DNA of 64,000 nucleotides, from positions 1 through 64,000 of the forward strand of contig JAKZRG010000066.1 of assembly GCA_047518265.1 (NCBI GenBank), written 5' to 3'. The position numbers were made by a program, and so were the translations under genes. Position 1 is the first letter of the stretch, and every line of letters starts with the position of its first letter. Source of the stretch: Oceanospirillum sp047518265. GTDB lineage: Bacteria; Pseudomonadota; Gammaproteobacteria; Pseudomonadales; Halomonadaceae. The notes under the pieces are model-generated. The model saw only the letters and a list, made by a program, of their open reading frames with translations, was not told where the DNA came from and searched no databases. Positions 59,903 through 64,000 of the stretch are shown here, in pieces.

Positions 59903-61015
59903 TTATGCGGAACCGGTTTTACGATTAACCAGTTTTAGCACCAAATTTGCGGGGCCTGTTTCATACCAGTGTCTGACACCTTTCGAGCGTGTATCCTGAC
60001 CTAGAGCCTGAGTCATACGATCCAGAATAATCGCTAAAATTACGATACCAACACCGCCAACGGTGGCCAGACCAATATCCAGTCGACCAATTCCCCGCAG
60101 TACCATCAAGCCTAAGCCTCCAACAGAGATCATCGACGCGATAACTACCATGGACAGGCACAGCATTAGTGTTTGGTTAACGCCGGCCATAATGGTTGGC
60201 ATAGCCAGAGGCAGTTGTACTTTAAACAGCATCTGTTTGGGGCTCGCGCCAAAAGAGTGGGACGCTTCAATCAAGTCTGCTGGTACCTGACGTATTCCTA
60301 GATTGGTTAATCGGATGACTGGAGGCATAGCAAAGACAATAGTGACCACTACTCCTGGCACGTTACCAATACCGAATAGCATGACAATAGGCACCAGATA
60401 AACAAAAGCGGGTGTCGTCTGCATGGCATCCAATGTTGGTCTGAGAATATGATTGGCTTTCTCACTCTGAGCCATCAATATGCCCAAAGGCATACCAACC
60501 AATATGCAGAAAAATACTGAGGTCAGCACAAGGGACAAGGTCGTCATCGCCTCTGACCATGCACCAATCCCACCCAATAGGAACAGGCTTAGTACGGTGC
60601 CAACGGCTAGGCGCTTATTCACCAGTTGCCAAGCCATCAGGCCAAACAGGGCGATCATCAACAGCGGTGGTGTTGCATTCAGCAATAGATCAATAGAGCT
60701 TAACGTTGCATCAATAGGGGCTTTGATACCGGTAAAGAAGGGGCGAAAGTTTTCAACGACCCAGTCCAAACCACCTTCCACCCAGATTTCCAGTGGGATG
60801 ATGGGTTCTACAAACGGATTCAATAAGGTTGGATCAGCAACCTCTACTTCAGGTGCCTCTGCTGTTAACCAGGTTTCTGATGCGGTTACTTCTTCCGAAG
60901 AGCGCTCTGCATTACCCCAAGGATTAACCTCAGGTTGGCTTTCACTGGCAAAGGGGTTGCTGGCATCAGTTGAAGGGCTTTCAGGGCTAGCAAAGGGATT
61001 ACTTTCGTTACTCAT
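59903..61015 (-). CDS. proW: ProW, permease of the glycine betaine/proline ABC transporter
   Basis: 370 residues. The first ~95 are hydrophilic with NPFAS/NPW repeats, comparable to the long N-terminal tail of E. coli ProW. LEIWVEGGLDWVVENFRPFF leads into the membrane domain; the EAA loop is visible as EASHSFGASPKQMLFKVQLP. It is 2 bp from the end of proV. It forms the channel for betaine uptake. Confidence 0.94.
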   Translation of the reverse strand: MSNESNPFASPESPSTDASNPFASESQPEVNPWGNAERSSEEVTASETWLTAEAPEVEVADPTLLNPFVEPIIPLEIWVEGGLDWVVENFRPFFTGIKAPIDATLSSIDLLLNATPPLLMIALFGLMAWQLVNKRLAVGTVLSLFLLGGIGAWSEAMTTLSLVLTSVFFCILVGMPLGILMAQSEKANHILRPTLDAMQTTPAFVYLVPIVMLFGIGNVPGVVVTIVFAMPPVIRLTNLGIRQVPADLIEASHSFGASPKQMLFKVQLPLAMPTIMAGVNQTLMLCLSMVVIASMISVGGLGLMVLRGIGRLDIGLATVGGVGIVILAIILDRMTQALGQDTRSKGVRHWYETGPANLVLKLVNRKTGSA

Positions 61016-61017
61016 GA

Positions 61018-62208
61018 TTATATCTCCCGATCCAGTGTTTCAAGTAAAACACCTTTGCTGATATTGCCTAAATATTGGTTGTTGTTATCGATGATAGGGA
61101 CAGCAAAATCGGCACGGGCCACGATACCCAGAAGATCACTAATGGAGGTGTCCCCTAAAATAGCTTTGGGTTCGGTTAACAACGTCTGTTCTAAGTCCAG
61201 ATCTGTCTGTAACACCTTTTTGAGAGAGTCTACAGACACTACACCTGAAAATAGGCCTTGTTTATCAACAAGGTAGCCATAATCTTTGTTATTGTCTTCT
61301 AGCTGCTGAAGGGCTGTTTTAAGATCTTCAGTGCTTCCTTTTTGGACAAGAGTAACCTGTTCTTTGATGGCAATATCTTTCGCACAGAAGACATTTGTGA
61401 CATCAACACCTTTAAAGAAAGAGCGCACATAGTCGTTGGCGGGGTTATGCAGAATCTCATCTGGCGTACCGGTTTGAACCACTTCTCCGCCTTCCATAAT
61501 GGCAATTCGGTCACCAATACGCATGGCTTCATCTAGATCGTGAGAAATAAACACGATGGTACGCTGGTGATCGGCCTGAAGTTTTAGCAGTTCGCCCTGC
61601 ATCTCTGTTCTAATAAGAGGATCTAAAGCGGAGAAAGCTTCGTCCATCAGCATAATATCTGGATTATTGGCCAGAGCTCGGGCTAGGCCGACCCTTTGTT
61701 GCATACCACCGGAAAGTTCGTCTGGATAAGAATCACTGTGAGCCCCCAAGCCTACCTGCTCTAATGCCGCTTGAGCAGTCGTTCTGCGCTGTTTCAGATC
61801 TTCCCCGGCCAACTCTAGACCAAAAGCAGCATTATCCAGCACATTCATATGGGGCATGAGTGCAAAAGATTGGAAGACCATGCTGATCTTTTTACGACGC
61901 ACAGCTCTAAGCTGTTCATCATTAATGGTGGCGATATCTTCGCCATCAATTAGCACGTGACCACGGGTGGGTTCAATCAGGCGGTTCAGCAAACGAACCA
62001 AGGTGGATTTTCCTGAGCCAGAAAGGCCCATAATGACAAAAATCTCTCCTTCATTAATCGACAGATTAGCGCCTTTTACACCAATAGTGTGGCCTGTTTG
62101 GGCAAAAATATCGTCTTTATCGACACCTTGATCAAGCAGAGCAAGGGCTTTGTCCGGCTGTTCACCGAATACCTTACAGAGGTCTTTTACTTCGAGTTTT
62201 ACAGGCAT
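61018..62208 (-). CDS. proV: ProV, ATPase of the glycine betaine/proline ABC transporter
   Basis: 396 residues. Walker A GLSGSGKST (~55-63), signature LSGGMQQRVGLARAL, Walker B IMLMDEAFSALDP. Two C-terminal CBS domains (~280-396) would sense ionic strength as in the OpuA/ProU family. First gene of proVWX; the ribosome site is weak. The 288-bp region upstream should hold the osmotically regulated promoter. Confidence 0.95.
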   Translation of the reverse strand: MPVKLEVKDLCKVFGEQPDKALALLDQGVDKDDIFAQTGHTIGVKGANLSINEGEIFVIMGLSGSGKSTLVRLLNRLIEPTRGHVLIDGEDIATINDEQLRAVRRKKISMVFQSFALMPHMNVLDNAAFGLELAGEDLKQRRTTAQAALEQVGLGAHSDSYPDELSGGMQQRVGLARALANNPDIMLMDEAFSALDPLIRTEMQGELLKLQADHQRTIVFISHDLDEAMRIGDRIAIMEGGEVVQTGTPDEILHNPANDYVRSFFKGVDVTNVFCAKDIAIKEQVTLVQKGSTEDLKTALQQLEDNNKDYGYLVDKQGLFSGVVSVDSLKKVLQTDLDLEQTLLTEPKAILGDTSISDLLGIVARADFAVPIIDNNNQYLGNISKGVLLETLDREI

Positions 62209-62496
62209 AAATGATTCAAACTTGGCCGTTGGCTAAATGTCACCATAATTAATTACAGCTGTATCAGTACGTTATTATTTCTACTGGTTTTTTATTACAG
62301 CTATATTCTTTTTATACCATACAGCGTTAGAGTTTTTGTTTCAAAGTCTGATTGTTATGGGCTATTTGTCAGCGTTTAATGGCTTATTTGTTTTGTGTTC
62401 GAAATATTATAGCCATAGGGAAATGCATAGGGTTTAGTTAGGGAGCATGACCTAAAGGAAAGTCGTATGGCTATAGATGAGGCAAAAAGTGGTTCC
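62209..62496. other. Intergenic region between the MocR gene and proV
   Basis: 288 bp, AT-rich, no supported ORF. It is both the 3' flank of the MocR-type gene and the promoter region of proVWX. No confident promoter hexamers were picked. Confidence 0.4.
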
Positions 62497-63909
62497 CTAA
62501 ATATTACGGGATAAAATTTGTCCTAACTGGACGAGGGCTTGAGTACGCTTTTGCTCCCAGTTATGGGCAAAGCTTAGGCGGATGCAGTTACTGTATTGGC
62601 CCGAAACAGAGAACAGTGATCCGGGTGTAATCACGATACCTGCTTTTAATGCGCTTTGATAAATAGAGAGAGTGTCTTGTTGATTAGGCAGCTCAACCCA
62701 AAGCGCTAAACCACCGTCAGGTTGGCTATAGCGTATGCCTTCCGGCCAGTGCTGACGCAAAAGCTGTATTAAGCCGTCTCGTCGCTGTCGAAGGGCTACT
62801 CTTTGACGGCGTAAATGAGCCATATACTCCCCATCTTGCATGAACTCCGTTAATCCTTGTTGTAAATAACGACTACTGGCTAATTGAGTCACTAGTTTAA
62901 GACGCTGGATTTTTTGCTGCCAGCGGGCACCATCAATCCAGCCTAATCGAAGATCTCGTGATAAGCTTTTGGCAAAAGAGCTGCACAGGATGACGCGATT
63001 ACTTTGATCCAACGCTTTTAAGGGTTCGGGTCGTTGAGAAAAGCTGGTATCGGCGTAGATATCATCTTCAATGACTGCCAGTTCGTATTGATCCGCAAGG
63101 GAGAGCAACTGTTGTCTGGCATGTTCTGGCATTAGGGCTCCAGAGGGAGTGGCATAGGCTGGAGATACGACGCAGGCCCGGATGTTCCATTGTTTAAGTG
63201 CTTCTTCCAGAGCATCCATATCCATGCCTTCAGTGGCAGAAGAGGGAATTTCAACCACATTAAGTTCTAACTGTTCCAACATCTGTAAAACCCCGTAAAA
63301 TCCCGGTGATTCTACAGCCACCACATCTCCTTTCTCACAGGTGGCCATTAAGGCAAGAAATAGAGAGTTTTGACAGCCTGAGGTAATACAAAAGTTATCC
63401 GCTTCACAAGGGTAGCCCCGACGATTGTAGTGTAGAGCAAGTTGTTCTCTTAGGCGTGGATCGCCCGCAGGCTTATCGTAATATTGGGAGCCATTGCCTC
63501 TTTGGTGCCGCAAGGCACGACCCAGAGAGCGGTTTAAAATAGTGATACCCACTGGCGGTTCACCGGCCTGTAGATCCGGCAAGATATCAAAAGCCGCACT
63601 ACGAGCCATAATATCGGCAAATACCTCACTAACAGTCACGGGAATTGGTGGGCTAATACTCTTACTTTGTCGTGGCGCTGGTGTCTGGCTATTGGGTTTT
63701 AAAACAAAATAACCAGCCTTAGGTCGGGATTCGACCAGACCTAAGGCTTCCAAGCGTTGATAGGCATGTAACACTGTCGCTTTTGATACGCTCTGTTGTT
63801 CACATAAATTTCTAATAGAGGGCAGACGCTCTCCGGCTAGCCAACGTTGTTCCTGTAACCCCTTTAATAACCAATTTTCTAACTGCTGATAGCGATATTC
63901 CCGCGGCAT
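62497..63909 (-). CDS. MocR/PdxR-family regulator (GntR DNA-binding + aminotransferase fold)
   Basis: 470 residues. The N-terminal winged helix-turn-helix is RLPSIRNLCEQQSVSKATVLHAYQRLEALG. The class I aminotransferase domain has the PLP lysine in CSSFAKSLSRDLRLGW (~300) and VIEDDIYAD upstream. MocR proteins sense PLP or amino compounds and control adjacent genes. The target is probably the gene beyond the right edge, given the palindrome upstream. Confidence 0.92.
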   Translation of the reverse strand: MPREYRYQQLENWLLKGLQEQRWLAGERLPSIRNLCEQQSVSKATVLHAYQRLEALGLVESRPKAGYFVLKPNSQTPAPRQSKSISPPIPVTVSEVFADIMARSAAFDILPDLQAGEPPVGITILNRSLGRALRHQRGNGSQYYDKPAGDPRLREQLALHYNRRGYPCEADNFCITSGCQNSLFLALMATCEKGDVVAVESPGFYGVLQMLEQLELNVVEIPSSATEGMDMDALEEALKQWNIRACVVSPAYATPSGALMPEHARQQLLSLADQYELAVIEDDIYADTSFSQRPEPLKALDQSNRVILCSSFAKSLSRDLRLGWIDGARWQQKIQRLKLVTQLASSRYLQQGLTEFMQDGEYMAHLRRQRVALRQRRDGLIQLLRQHWPEGIRYSQPDGGLALWVELPNQQDTLSIYQSALKAGIVITPGSLFSVSGQYSNCIRLSFAHNWEQKRTQALVQLGQILSRNI

Positions 63910-63947
63910 TACACTGACCTTTCTAGATTTTTACTTGATTCTATTTT

Positions 63948-63970
63948 GGCACAGATTGTCAATCTGTGCC
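63948..63970. promoter_or_regulatory. Palindromic operator candidate upstream of the MocR gene
   Basis: GGCACAGATT, 3-bp spacer GTC, AATCTGTGCC: a perfect 10-3-10 inverted repeat 39-61 bp upstream of the MocR start. The minus strand contains TTGACA, a perfect -35 hexamer, at its centre. Binding here could repress the MocR gene and control a divergent neighbour. Confidence 0.6.
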
Positions 63971-64000
63971 TATTATATTTAATTTTTTTATGCCTGAACC

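Noticed and set aside
1..64000. CRISPR array, complete IS element or prophage
   Set aside because: No regularly spaced identical repeats, no cas genes, no transposase or phage structural genes were found on either strand.

Overview
The window looks like the chromosome of a free-living, probably marine gammaproteobacterium of the Oceanospirillales/Pseudomonadales type. The reasons are moderate GC, a Pseudomonas-like gene order (ccm cluster, then smc-zipA-ligA-SLT lipoprotein-yheU; yciI-yciB-yciV-yciO-scpA-scpB-rluB; dapA-bamC), Smc/ScpAB instead of MukBEF, and sigma-54/NtrC-style control of nitrate assimilation. This is inferred from gene content only; there is no rRNA in the window. Most of it is ordinary core genome. 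No CRISPR array, complete insertion sequence or prophage was seen.

Layout. 1-1197 (-): 5' part of a Gln/Pro/Ala/Gly repeat protein, possibly FliK-like, running off the left edge. 1324-8560 (+): complete ccmABCDEFGHI cytochrome c maturation operon ending in a strong terminator. 8728-17343 (+): smc, zipA (very long linker), ligA, an SLT-fold lipoprotein and yheU. 17570-25770: a VTT-membrane/flavin disulfide reductase fusion, a DUF547 protein, an AraC regulator divergent from an EamA exporter, a hemerythrin-NIT-HAMP-GGDEF sensor and a MarC protein. 25977-34067: mnmC, yciI, yciB, yciV, yciO, scpA, scpB, rluB. 34269-34621: three identical tRNA-Lys genes with promoter and terminator. 34975-42773: nadA with an elaborate structured leader, a BepA-type protease, tusA, perM, bcp, dapA, bamC and a metallo-beta-lactamase-fold protein. 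43078-43161: a 27-codon small gene with its own promoter, ribosome site and terminators. 43402-46581: a YejM/PbgA-like protein, an unknown membrane protein and dgkA.

46894-56814 is the assimilatory nitrate/nitrite region on the minus strand: an FAD reductase, nirB and nirD in one unit, and nasA in a second. Both units start from a sigma-54-type promoter and carry a leader ending in an intrinsic terminator just before the first gene. In both leaders a small hairpin with a six-base AAUGNN loop overlaps the upstream arm of the terminator. That is the architecture of ANTAR-protein (NasT/NasR) antitermination. An NtrC-like site lies about 115-125 bp upstream of the nirB-unit promoter. Between nirD and nasA a plus-strand accessory island (about 50050-51900) carries an unrecognised gene, a DUF2513 gene, attC-like inverted repeats and a direct repeat reaching into the nirD stop codon.

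57198-64000: an HD-GYP protein divergent from the nitrite operon, a proVWX glycine betaine/proline transporter and a MocR-type regulator with a perfect 10-3-10 palindrome upstream. The best candidates for undescribed biology are the nadA leader RNA, the 27-aa transcription unit, the duplicated AAUGAA hairpin around the nasA promoter, and the hemerythrin-NIT-GGDEF fusion.
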